Source of the DNA: Vicinamibacterales bacterium
Lineage (GTDB): Bacteria > Acidobacteriota > Vicinamibacteria > Vicinamibacterales > UBA2999
Direction of reading: 5' to 3'
Length of the DNA stretch: 64,000 nucleotides
Assembly: GCA_041394705.1 (NCBI GenBank)
Contig: JAWKHS010000005.1
Span: forward strand, 248,001-312,000
Position numbers and translations under genes: made by a program. Shown one piece after another: positions 51,021-58,714 of the stretch; the first letter of the stretch is position 1; each line of letters opens with the position of its first letter. Below the pieces are notes generated by a model. That model ran no database searches and had not been told where the DNA came from. It saw only the letters and a program-made list of their open reading frames with translations.

Positions 51021-53876
51021 CTAGAACGAGAAGCGGAAGGCGAGTTGGAACGTGCGCGGATCGAGCGTCGCGATGATGCGGTTGAACTGCGATCCGTTGC
51101 TCAGGTTGAAGTTGGTCACCGCGTTGGAGTTCAGCGCGTTGAAGAGATCCGCGAGGACCGAGAGGTTGAACCGGTCCGCCACCACGAAGGTCTTGTCGAG
51201 GCGGAGATCGACGATCCCGACGGTGTCGGAGTAGTTGTTGTCGATGTTCTCCAGGAACACCGTGGCCGTGCCGGCGTTCGGCAGGGCGTAGGCGACGCGG
51301 CGGGCGTAGGGCCAGCCGCTCTGGAGGCGGACGTTGGTGGCGAAACCGACGTCGTACGGGAAGACGTAGCGGCCGAGGAACCGGGCCTGCCAGTTCTGAC
51401 TCTTCTGGCGGTTCGCCACCGTCGGGAAGGACTCGCCGTTGGCGTTGTAGCCGGTGCCGATCGGGTCCGCGGTGAGCGGGCTCGTGCTGGCGTTGTCGCC
51501 CCGGCGCAGCTCGTTGCGCCACTGGTAGTCGAAGCTGCTCTGGAAGAACAGTCCTCCGGGGAAGCGCTTGTTGAAGCCGACGCTGACGGTGTCGAACGTG
51601 TCGTCGCCGCCGCCGACCGTGTCGGGAATGTTGGTGACGACGTTGTTAACGACGCCCCGCAGGCTGGACGGGATGTCGAACACGTTCAGCGTCTGCTGGC
51701 TGGTGACGCCGTTGACGTAGTCGCGCAGGTCGACCGTCACCGTCGTCGGCACCGTGAACTGACCCACGCGCGCGATGTTCACGGTGGTGAACTCGTCGTG
51801 GGTCATCTTGCGGACGTAGGCCACGCGGGCCGACGACTCGCCCCAGAACTGCCGCTCGAACGAGAGGTTGAACTCGTCGGCGTACGGCGTCTTGAGGTCC
51901 GGATCGAGGGTCGTGCTGCTGCCGCCGGTGGTTCCGACGAGCACGCCGAGCTCGGCCGGCCCGTCGTACAGCCGGTTGCCGTTCAGGTCGTTGAACCGGT
52001 AGTCGGCGGTGTTCGTGCCGCCCGGGTTCAGGTTGCTCATCCGGTCCGCGAAGTTGTAGTAGTAGCGGCCGTAGAAGCCCTTGAGCACGGTCCTGCCGTC
52101 GTCGGTCGGCGAGTAGCTGAAGCCGACGCGGGGGACGATCTTGGTCGAGGTGAGCAAGGTCTTGCCGGGCACGGTGACAGGCTGGAAGACCTCGGTGATG
52201 AGCGGGTTGCGCACCGAGTCCTGGTAGTGCGGCGACTGCCGGTCCAGGCGGAGGCCGAGGGTCAGCGAGAGCTTCTGGTTCAGGCTCCAGCGATCCTGGA
52301 TGAAGGCGGCGATGCGCCCGTTGCGGTCGTCGGCGCCCGTCCAGCCGCCGCCGAAGTCGCCGGCGGCGCCCAGGTCGGTGATGCGGACGATGTCCACGGC
52401 GCCGTCACGGTCTCGGTAGAAAATCGGGCCCGCCGTGCCGTTGTTGGCGAACTTCGACTGGTCGTCCAGCCACTCGAACCCGAACTTGAAGTCGTGCGAG
52501 CCCGCCGCTTCCGGCAGGTAGTAGGTGGCGGTCACGTTGACCTGCGGCTTGTTTCGGTCGAACGTGAATGGCCCGCCCTGGCTGCCAGCCAGCCAGCCTG
52601 CGCCCGTGTTCACGCCCGTCCCGGTGTCGGTCCGTGGCGGATTCGAGTCGAACGGGACGGCGGGCTCCATCGGCCAGCCGAAGCCGAACAGGCCGACCTT
52701 CGTGTCGACGAACAGCCGGTTCGTCCACACGCGCTGCCACTGGGCGTTGTACATCCAGGACTTGCTGTCCTGCGCGAGGATCGAGTCGGGGCCGGTCGTG
52801 TTCGAGAGGCCCCGGCGCGGCTTGTACTTCCGGGCCCACTGGTAGTAGGCCACGATGGTGTCCTTGCTGGACGCCTTGTAGGTCGCCTTTCCGGTGGCGT
52901 TGTCGAACACGCCGAGGTCGCTGAACTCCTCGGCGACGCCCGAGATGATCTTGTCGATCTTGAAGTGGTTGTACGCGCCGTAGAACCAGATCTTGTCGCG
53001 CTTGATGGGGCCGCCGAGGTCGGTGTGGCCTTCCCAGAAGATCAGGTTGGGCTGCCCCGTGAACCCGCGCTCGGACGTCTCGCTGTCGATGTTGTCCCCG
53101 ACCCAGCTGCCGCTCTCGTAGGTGAGGTTGTTGAACGACTTGAACTGGTTGCCGCCGCTCTTGATGGTCGAGAACACGGCCGACCCCGGCGTCATCATCG
53201 TCACGTCGCCGCCCGCCGCGCTCACCGTGATCTCCTCGTGGGCGAAGAAGTCCTGGTAGATGCCGGCGCCGCCGGTGCCCTCGGTCGTGTCCACGCCGTC
53301 GGTCACGACGCGGTTCTGGTTGCGGATGCCGAAGCTCTCGTAGCCGGACTGCTGGCTCTTGTGGCTGCCGCCCACGTCGAAGCCGCGCATGCGGACGCCC
53401 GGCGCCTGGCCCAGGGTGGCCCAGAGGTCGGTGGCGGACGGGATCGCCGCGAGCTTCTCGGACCCGAACTCGGAGCCGATCTTGGTGGAGCTGACGTCCA
53501 CGACCGGCGACTCCGCGGTGACCGTCACGCTTTCCTGGAGGGTCGCGACGGCCAGCTGCTGGTCGACGTTCAGCGTCTGGCCCAGCGCGAGCACGATGTT
53601 CTCGCGCTTGGTGGTCTGGAAGCCGCCGAGCTCGAAGGTGAGCGTGTATCGGCCCGGGGGCAGCGACGGGAAGCGATACCGGCCGTCGGTCTCCGTGATG
53701 GCCGTCTGCACGCCGATGAGCGCCGGCGACTGCGCGGTCACCGTCACGCCGGGCAGGATGCCCTGCTGGGCGTCGGTCACGATGCCGGTCAACCGGCCTT
53801 GGTCGATCTGCGCGGCCGCGGGGTACGCGGACGCGGCGAGCACGAAGAGCGTCAACACGCTACGCCTGAGTGTCAT
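51021..53876 (-). CDS. TonB-dependent receptor with carboxypeptidase-regulatory domain (Oar-like)
   Basis: The 951-aa outer-membrane protein has a signal peptide (MTLRRSVLTLFVLAASAYPAAA), an N-terminal CarboxypepD_reg-like beta-sandwich (GRLTGIVTDAQQGILPGVTV, about 27-105), a plug-like region (about 120-250) and a long beta-barrel ending in AFRFSF with the C-terminal Phe recognised by BAM. No TonB box is obvious. Such Oar-like receptors are greatly expanded in Acidobacteriota; ligands are mostly unknown. An AGAGGA Shine-Dalgarno supports the ATG at 53876, though an ATG at 53885 is possible. Confidence 0.93.
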   Translation of the reverse strand: MTLRRSVLTLFVLAASAYPAAAQIDQGRLTGIVTDAQQGILPGVTVTAQSPALIGVQTAITETDGRYRFPSLPPGRYTLTFELGGFQTTKRENIVLALGQTLNVDQQLAVATLQESVTVTAESPVVDVSSTKIGSEFGSEKLAAIPSATDLWATLGQAPGVRMRGFDVGGSHKSQQSGYESFGIRNQNRVVTDGVDTTEGTGGAGIYQDFFAHEEITVSAAGGDVTMMTPGSAVFSTIKSGGNQFKSFNNLTYESGSWVGDNIDSETSERGFTGQPNLIFWEGHTDLGGPIKRDKIWFYGAYNHFKIDKIISGVAEEFSDLGVFDNATGKATYKASSKDTIVAYYQWARKYKPRRGLSNTTGPDSILAQDSKSWMYNAQWQRVWTNRLFVDTKVGLFGFGWPMEPAVPFDSNPPRTDTGTGVNTGAGWLAGSQGGPFTFDRNKPQVNVTATYYLPEAAGSHDFKFGFEWLDDQSKFANNGTAGPIFYRDRDGAVDIVRITDLGAAGDFGGGWTGADDRNGRIAAFIQDRWSLNQKLSLTLGLRLDRQSPHYQDSVRNPLITEVFQPVTVPGKTLLTSTKIVPRVGFSYSPTDDGRTVLKGFYGRYYYNFADRMSNLNPGGTNTADYRFNDLNGNRLYDGPAELGVLVGTTGGSSTTLDPDLKTPYADEFNLSFERQFWGESSARVAYVRKMTHDEFTTVNIARVGQFTVPTTVTVDLRDYVNGVTSQQTLNVFDIPSSLRGVVNNVVTNIPDTVGGGDDTFDTVSVGFNKRFPGGLFFQSSFDYQWRNELRRGDNASTSPLTADPIGTGYNANGESFPTVANRQKSQNWQARFLGRYVFPYDVGFATNVRLQSGWPYARRVAYALPNAGTATVFLENIDNNYSDTVGIVDLRLDKTFVVADRFNLSVLADLFNALNSNAVTNFNLSNGSQFNRIIATLDPRTFQLAFRFSF

Positions 53877-54242
53877 GCGTTCCATCCTCTCGAGTGGGTG
53901 GTCGACGTGGCGGCGCGGCGTGTGGAATCGGGCACACCGCGACACCCAAGGACAAATGCAACGAACAGTCTCCGAGTGTGCCACCCGGGCGACGCTCGCG
54001 AAATCATGGAAACCCGTCATTTTCGAGGCCTCGCGACACCACGCCGGCCAGCTGAGCGTTCGGGGCCGGCTGCGACGCCCCCGCCGGCGGCACGTCGAGA
54101 GGCGCGGGGACGATGCGGATGGACGCGGCGCCCGCCGCGAAGCTCGGCCGCACGCCGACCGCACGGCCGCCGGGAGCGTCAGCCGCCGATCGACGCGCGG
54201 ACCATGGGACGGTCGACGGACGAGCTTCGCCTCGTGGCGCGT
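53877..54242. other. Intergenic region upstream of the TonB-dependent receptor gene
   Basis: About 365 bp between the receptor gene and the 3' end of the deiminase gene, both on the minus strand. It should hold the receptor promoter, but no consensus -35/-10 pair was convincing. No coding sequence recognised. Confidence 0.4.
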
Positions 54243-55418
54243 TCAGTCCAGGACGTTCGCGATGCAGTGGGTGTTGCCGCCCACGAGGTGCGCGAAGTCG
54301 CGGATCGGCACCGGCAGATAGCCGGCGGACTCGTAGGCGCGGTAGGCGGCGAGCGCCTTGCCGGCGAGCACCTCCCGCGTGAGGCGTCCGGCCGGCGCCC
54401 CCTTCCTCACCTCGCCCGGGAACACCGGGAAGATGATCGTCCGTCGACCCGTCGTCTCGTCCACGAAGGGCACGGCGTTGGTGGAGACGCGGTAGGACTC
54501 GACGTCGGCCTGCGTGTGGTCGATCGGCAGGAGGCGGTATCCGAGGGCCTTCAGGCGCGCCGCCGTCGCCTCGAGCTGGCGCTGCTCCCGCGAGGGCGGC
54601 CCGACGATCCGGTTCACCACCGCCACGCCGTCGCCGAGCAGCACGAAGGCCTGGTCCAGGTGGAACAGGAGCGGACTCTGCGTCTCGCGGCCCACCACCG
54701 TCACGTCCGCGCCGTCGAAGGCATCGGCGACGAGGCCGGAGACCGCGGCCGCGTCGACCGTCCGTCCGCGGCGCCTGTAGTTCTCGATGGTCAGCCGCAC
54801 GTCGTTGTACCCGATGAAGACGCGCGTCCGGCCGTCCACGCGGTCGAACGCCAGGTTGCCGCCCTCGAAGACGAACCCGGCATCGACGATGCGGTCGCCG
54901 AAGACCTGGCGGGCCACGCGCTGGCGCGAGCGCGACAGCTCGCCGTTGTAGGCCACGCGCTCGTCCACCGGCATCGGCACGAGGAACCGGTCCTCGCCGC
55001 CGACGGCGACGCGCTCGCCGAGATCCTGCGCCCACATGTCGAGGTCCGCGTGCAGGCGTTCGATCACGTGGACGCGGAACGGCCGCGGCCCGGCCGCCGT
55101 CCGGAGCGCGTCCACGAGCCCGGGCTCGACCGTGTCCGAGACGGCGAGCTCGATGGCCGTGTAGCCCGGCAGCGCCGCGATGAGCTCGGCGTACGCATTT
55201 CTGGCGAACTCGACGTGCCGGTGCGGATCGACGGGGGCATCGCCCGGCCGCCGGTAGGGATCCGGCACGGACAGATAGACGCGCTTCAGGGCGCGCGCAT
55301 ACTCGGGCTGGACCTCGGCGGTGACCCGCGTCTCGTCCGTCCGCGCCGCTCGCGGTGCGGGCGACGCCGCCAGCGCCAGGGCGATCGCGACGAGCAGGCG
55401 AATCGGCCGTCGGGACAT
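54243..55418 (-). CDS. Exported peptidylarginine/agmatine deiminase-like protein
   Basis: The 391-aa protein has a signal peptide (RPIRLLVAIALALAASPAPRA) and guanidino-group-modifying-enzyme motifs: DMWAQDLGE (about 127-135, normally WxRDxGP), VFEGGNLAFD, HLDQAF for the His/Asp pair, and the C-terminal nucleophile GGNTHCIANVL (Cys385). The fold and catalytic Cys/His indicate a deiminase or hydrolase on guanidino compounds. Export and the Arg-to-Gln change separate it from cytoplasmic agmatine deiminases. It is a single gene between the gpV-like gene and the receptor. Confidence 0.8.
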   Translation of the reverse strand: MSRRPIRLLVAIALALAASPAPRAARTDETRVTAEVQPEYARALKRVYLSVPDPYRRPGDAPVDPHRHVEFARNAYAELIAALPGYTAIELAVSDTVEPGLVDALRTAAGPRPFRVHVIERLHADLDMWAQDLGERVAVGGEDRFLVPMPVDERVAYNGELSRSRQRVARQVFGDRIVDAGFVFEGGNLAFDRVDGRTRVFIGYNDVRLTIENYRRRGRTVDAAAVSGLVADAFDGADVTVVGRETQSPLLFHLDQAFVLLGDGVAVVNRIVGPPSREQRQLEATAARLKALGYRLLPIDHTQADVESYRVSTNAVPFVDETTGRRTIIFPVFPGEVRKGAPAGRLTREVLAGKALAAYRAYESAGYLPVPIRDFAHLVGGNTHCIANVLD

Positions 55419-55541
55419 CGTGCAGGAAAGACGCGGGGCGAGAGGCGGCACGCGAGGCTCTCGCAATCGGGTAGGTCGAGCCTACCAGATTGGCTCCAGA
55501 CGTCCGTCACGAATTCTCCTACCGGCCCGGTCGTCGTCGCA

Positions 55542-55572
55542 CCACACACAACGGCTGAGCCGCATCGTGTGG
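55542..55572 (-). terminator. Hairpin downstream of the gpV-like gene
   Basis: CCACAC (55542-55547) pairs with GTGTGG (55567-55572) around an inner CGGCT/AGCCG stem. It lies about 65 nt past the gpV-like stop codon. It has no T-run on the minus strand, so termination is only a possibility. Confidence 0.25.
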
Positions 55573-55636
55573 TTGAGGTGGCAACGCGCCGCGACGGGCG
55601 GGCACCCGGCGCGATCGCTGTGCCACGAAGCGACGT

Positions 55637-56437
55637 CTACCAGACGTTGCCGGCGCCGGGCGTATAGGTGGAGGCCACCACGCTCTCCACGACGAGGGTC
55701 GTGCCCTGGATGACACCGTCGCACTTCAGGACGGCGGCCTTCACCTGGACCATGGACGCCTCGAGCGCGATGGAGCTGCCCTGCACCGTCACCGGCGCCG
55801 ATGATGCGACGGTCACGCCCGATGGGCGCAGCGTCAGCGCGCTGCCGTGGCCGTCGGTGACGCGCACCGATCCCCCGCCGCCCGTGCGCAGCTCGATCGA
55901 CTGGCCGGCGGCCGTCCGCACCCTGACCGTCTCGTCGCCAGCCACGTCGTCGAACCGCACCTCGGAGCCTCCGCGCGTGCGCAGGAGCTTCACCGTGTTG
56001 GCGGGGTCGGCGGTGACGGGCGGCGCGTCCTGCCCGTTCCAGAGCGCGCCCACGACAAGCGGCCGGCCCGGGTGCCCGGCCTCGAACGCCACGAGCACCT
56101 CGTCGCCGACGTCGGGCAGGAACCACGAGCCACGGTGCCGGCCCGCGGCCATCGCCGCCGTTCGGGCCCAGCCCTCGTACAGACCGCCCTTCCCGAGCGC
56201 GCCCGCCCCGGCATCGGGCGCCCACGGCAGCCGCACGCGGACCCGGCCCAGCGCCTCCGGATCCTGGTTGTCGGTCACGAGCGCGACGTGCACGCCGTAC
56301 CAGCGCTCGGACGGGATCGCCCCGGCCACCGTCACCCCGGCGTCACGTGGGCCGTCGAGCCGGCGTGCGTCGGCGGGCCGAGGCGCCCCGGCGCCGGTCA
56401 CGGTGGGCGGTGTCGTGTCTGGAACCTGCACGGGCAT
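55637..56437 (-). CDS. Phage baseplate assembly protein V / VgrG gp5-like spike
   Basis: The 266-aa protein has the gp5 OB-fold region WYGVHVALVTDNQDPEALGR then VRVRLPWAP (about 46-75), the PDVGDEVLVAFEAGHPGRPL segment that closes the OB domain, and a C-terminal beta-rich region (SIELRTGGGGSVRVTDG) like the needle or spike of gpV/VgrG proteins. A GAGGAG Shine-Dalgarno precedes the ATG at 56437, within the 3' end of the gpD-like gene (95-nt overlap). Together they reproduce a VgrG split into D and V. No sheath, tube, baseplate wedge or ATPase gene is nearby. Confidence 0.85.
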   Translation of the reverse strand: MPVQVPDTTPPTVTGAGAPRPADARRLDGPRDAGVTVAGAIPSERWYGVHVALVTDNQDPEALGRVRVRLPWAPDAGAGALGKGGLYEGWARTAAMAAGRHRGSWFLPDVGDEVLVAFEAGHPGRPLVVGALWNGQDAPPVTADPANTVKLLRTRGGSEVRFDDVAGDETVRVRTAAGQSIELRTGGGGSVRVTDGHGSALTLRPSGVTVASSAPVTVQGSSIALEASMVQVKAAVLKCDGVIQGTTLVVESVVASTYTPGAGNVW

Positions 56438-57548
56438 GGACGTTCTCCTCGGATGGACGGGACTTCCCCACCGGACCCAGGGCCTGGCGGCGGATGTCGA
56501 AGGTCGTGCGCCAGCCCCGGTCGCGCGTGAACTCGTGCCGGACGGCCGTGACCTGGTAGGTGCCGCTGAAAAGCGTCCCGAGCCCCTGCACGTCGACGGC
56601 GTGGCCGGCGCGGAGCGCCACCGCGCCGATGGCCTGCCCGCGGCCCGTGATGAAGCGGGCGGCGCGGGCGCGCAGGTGCGCCACGGCCAGGCCGTGCGCC
56701 TCTTCCGCCGTGGCCGGGAGCTCGTCGACCGCGGCCTCGATCGCCGGGCCGAACGCCAGCTCGCGGATGCGCGGCCCGGTCGCGGTCGTGCCGGACGCGG
56801 CGGTGAGATCGGCGTCGACAGCGGTCGCGACGAACGCCTGCTTCGCGCGAACGTCCCATCCCGTCACGCCGATGGCCGACCGCTGCCCCTGCAGGCTCGC
56901 GGACACGTCGAACGCGGTCAGCTCACGTCCGTACTGCAGCGTCTGCACCGGGGCGCTGGCCGACGCCCGGACCACCAGGGTGCCGGCCTCGATCCACATC
57001 GCGGCATCGAGGGCCGCGAGTCGATCGGCGAGGAACGCCGCGTCGCTCTGATTGAGCTGCACGGTGACGGCGTGCGTGGGCTGGGGGCCCGCCAGATCCA
57101 GGTCGAGCGCGAGGCCGTGCTCGCCCGCGATGGTCTGGATCATCTCCGAGTCGGACACGTCCTCGAACGTGCGCGTCCGCTGCCGCTCGCGGAACGCGGC
57201 GAGGCCGTCGCCGGCGCCCACGACGAACCCCGGCGGCGCCGCCTCGGGGTAGGCGCCGCCCACGTCGTCCACGCGGCCCTCGAACATGCGGACGAGCGTG
57301 GCCGGCGGCACGCCCTGCCAGACGGTGAGCGACCGGCCGAAGGTGACGGCCTGGAGCCCGAAGTACGTGAACTCGACGCCCGCGCGCGTGGGCGCCACGT
57401 TGGCGAAGCGCCCGCGGCATCGGGCCGGCTGCGACAGCGCCTCCTCGATGACGAGCTCCTCGAGATCGGCGGTGAGCCCGGGCTGCTCCACGCCGTCGAC
57501 GTAGATCGCGGGGCGGGGCGCGGAGGTGGAGGCTCCAGGGGATGGCAT
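56343..57548 (-). CDS. Phage late control gene D (gpD) / VgrG N-terminal-like protein
   Basis: The 401-aa protein resembles gpD/VgrG N-terminal domains: AIYVDGVEQPGLTADLEELV at the start, MFEGRVDDVGGAYPE, SEMIQTIAGEHGLALDLDL and LNQSDAAFLADRLAALDAAM. Family similarity ends near RRQALGPVGKS (about residue 370); the last 30 residues are Arg/His-rich and coincide with the overlapping gpV-like gene, so the true C-terminus may be shorter or altered by a frameshift. AGGAG Shine-Dalgarno 6-10 nt upstream of the ATG at 57548. Confidence 0.85.
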   Translation of the reverse strand: MPSPGASTSAPRPAIYVDGVEQPGLTADLEELVIEEALSQPARCRGRFANVAPTRAGVEFTYFGLQAVTFGRSLTVWQGVPPATLVRMFEGRVDDVGGAYPEAAPPGFVVGAGDGLAAFRERQRTRTFEDVSDSEMIQTIAGEHGLALDLDLAGPQPTHAVTVQLNQSDAAFLADRLAALDAAMWIEAGTLVVRASASAPVQTLQYGRELTAFDVSASLQGQRSAIGVTGWDVRAKQAFVATAVDADLTAASGTTATGPRIRELAFGPAIEAAVDELPATAEEAHGLAVAHLRARAARFITGRGQAIGAVALRAGHAVDVQGLGTLFSGTYQVTAVRHEFTRDRGWRTTFDIRRQALGPVGKSRPSEENVHARAGSRHDTAHRDRRRGASARRRTPARRPT

Positions 57549-57648
57549 GCGGTCTCCTGACTCGGTTCCGCCTTATACACCAACCCCACGCGCCTGGGCC
57601 GGCGGCGTGTCTACGGTCGAGATGACCGCGCTGACGAACCGGGAAGGG

Positions 57649-58695
57649 TCACGCGCACACGTTGCCCAGGTACCCGCCGCCGCCGCAATAGCTCAGGTCC
57701 TGCAGCTGAATCGGGATGCCGTCGGGGTCGGTGAGGTACAGCTCGGGCGTGCCGTCCGGCGCCCCGCCGCGATTCGGCATGCGCAGGCTCACGTACCACT
57801 GCATCGGCCCAGGCGCCGAGGTGCCGCGCGGCGTGAGGCCGTGGCGTTCCAGCGCCCTGGTGATCCGCTCGACGTCGAACCCGGTCATGTTCAGGCACAC
57901 GTGGTCGATGGCGGCCGTGGTCAACCCGCGCCGGCCCGAATACATCAGGAACCCAACGTCCCCGATGGCGAGCGTCGGCGCGGTGGGCCCCTGGTAGGAG
58001 CGGATCGGGAAGCCGAAGAGCGCCTGATAGAAGGCGTTCGAGCGTTCCGCGTCGGGCACGCGCATCGTGAAGTGGTTCAAGGCCTGCACGGCCAGCAGTC
58101 CCTTGGCGGGGGCCGGCTCGACAGCCGCGCACACCTCGCCGAACGCGCCGGCGCCGCCGCAGTACCGGACGTCCTGGAGCTGCGTGACGATGCCGTCGGC
58201 GTCGGAGAAGTAGATCTCGGGCGTGCCCTCCCGGGCGCCGCCGCTCTCCGGGCCGCGCCGCCGCACCCGCACCTTCATGGGGCCGCCGCTCAGTCCGCCG
58301 CCGCGGCCGTCGGCGGGCGTGACGCCGTGCGCGGCCAGCACCGACAGCACGCGGTCCACGTCGAAGCCGTCGATGGTCACGCAGAGGTGGGTGATGCCTG
58401 GCGGGCTCGCGCCCGCCGCGCCGATCGCCAGGAACTGCGGGCCCGCGCCGATGCGCAGCAGCGTGACGGCGCCCTGCCGCGCCTGGATCGGCATGCCGAA
58501 CAGGCCCTGGTAGAAGTCGATCGAGCGCTTCGGATCGGCGACGCCCAGCGTCAGGTGGTTCAGGTCGCGCGCCGCGAGCCTCGGCGGCGCGGACTGCGCC
58601 CGGACCCGTCCTGCCATGGCCAGCGGCAGGGCCGCCAGCAGCGCCCGCCGAGTCATGCGCGTCCGTCCGTCCCGTGCGTCCGCCGTCGGAGCCAT
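57649..58695 (-). CDS. Exported two-domain VOC (glyoxalase-fold) protein
   Basis: The 348-aa protein has a Tat-like signal (TRRALLAALPLAMAG) and two tandem VOC domains: LNHLTLGVADPKRSIDFYQ, THLCVTIDGF and EIYFSDADG; then LNHFTMRVPDAERSNAFYQ, DHVCLNMTGF and ELYLTDPDG, each with His/His/Glu-type metal-ligand positions. Each half ends in a similar cysteine pair, YCGGAGAFGEVC and YCGGGGYLGNVC. An AGGAGG Shine-Dalgarno supports the ATG at 58695, with ATG at 58656 also possible. Substrate unknown; extracytoplasmic metal-dependent dioxygenase or lyase is plausible. Confidence 0.82.
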   Translation of the reverse strand: MAPTADARDGRTRMTRRALLAALPLAMAGRVRAQSAPPRLAARDLNHLTLGVADPKRSIDFYQGLFGMPIQARQGAVTLLRIGAGPQFLAIGAAGASPPGITHLCVTIDGFDVDRVLSVLAAHGVTPADGRGGGLSGGPMKVRVRRRGPESGGAREGTPEIYFSDADGIVTQLQDVRYCGGAGAFGEVCAAVEPAPAKGLLAVQALNHFTMRVPDAERSNAFYQALFGFPIRSYQGPTAPTLAIGDVGFLMYSGRRGLTTAAIDHVCLNMTGFDVERITRALERHGLTPRGTSAPGPMQWYVSLRMPNRGGAPDGTPELYLTDPDGIPIQLQDLSYCGGGGYLGNVCA

Positions 58696-58714
58696 CCGGT
58701 CCCTCCTGGCCGTG

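Noticed and set aside
48336..55667. Very long plus-strand open frame of more than 2,400 codons
   Set aside because: It crosses the terminator, runs partly in another frame through the sulfatase-like gene and antisense to the receptor and deiminase genes, and has Arg/Gly/His-rich low-complexity translation.
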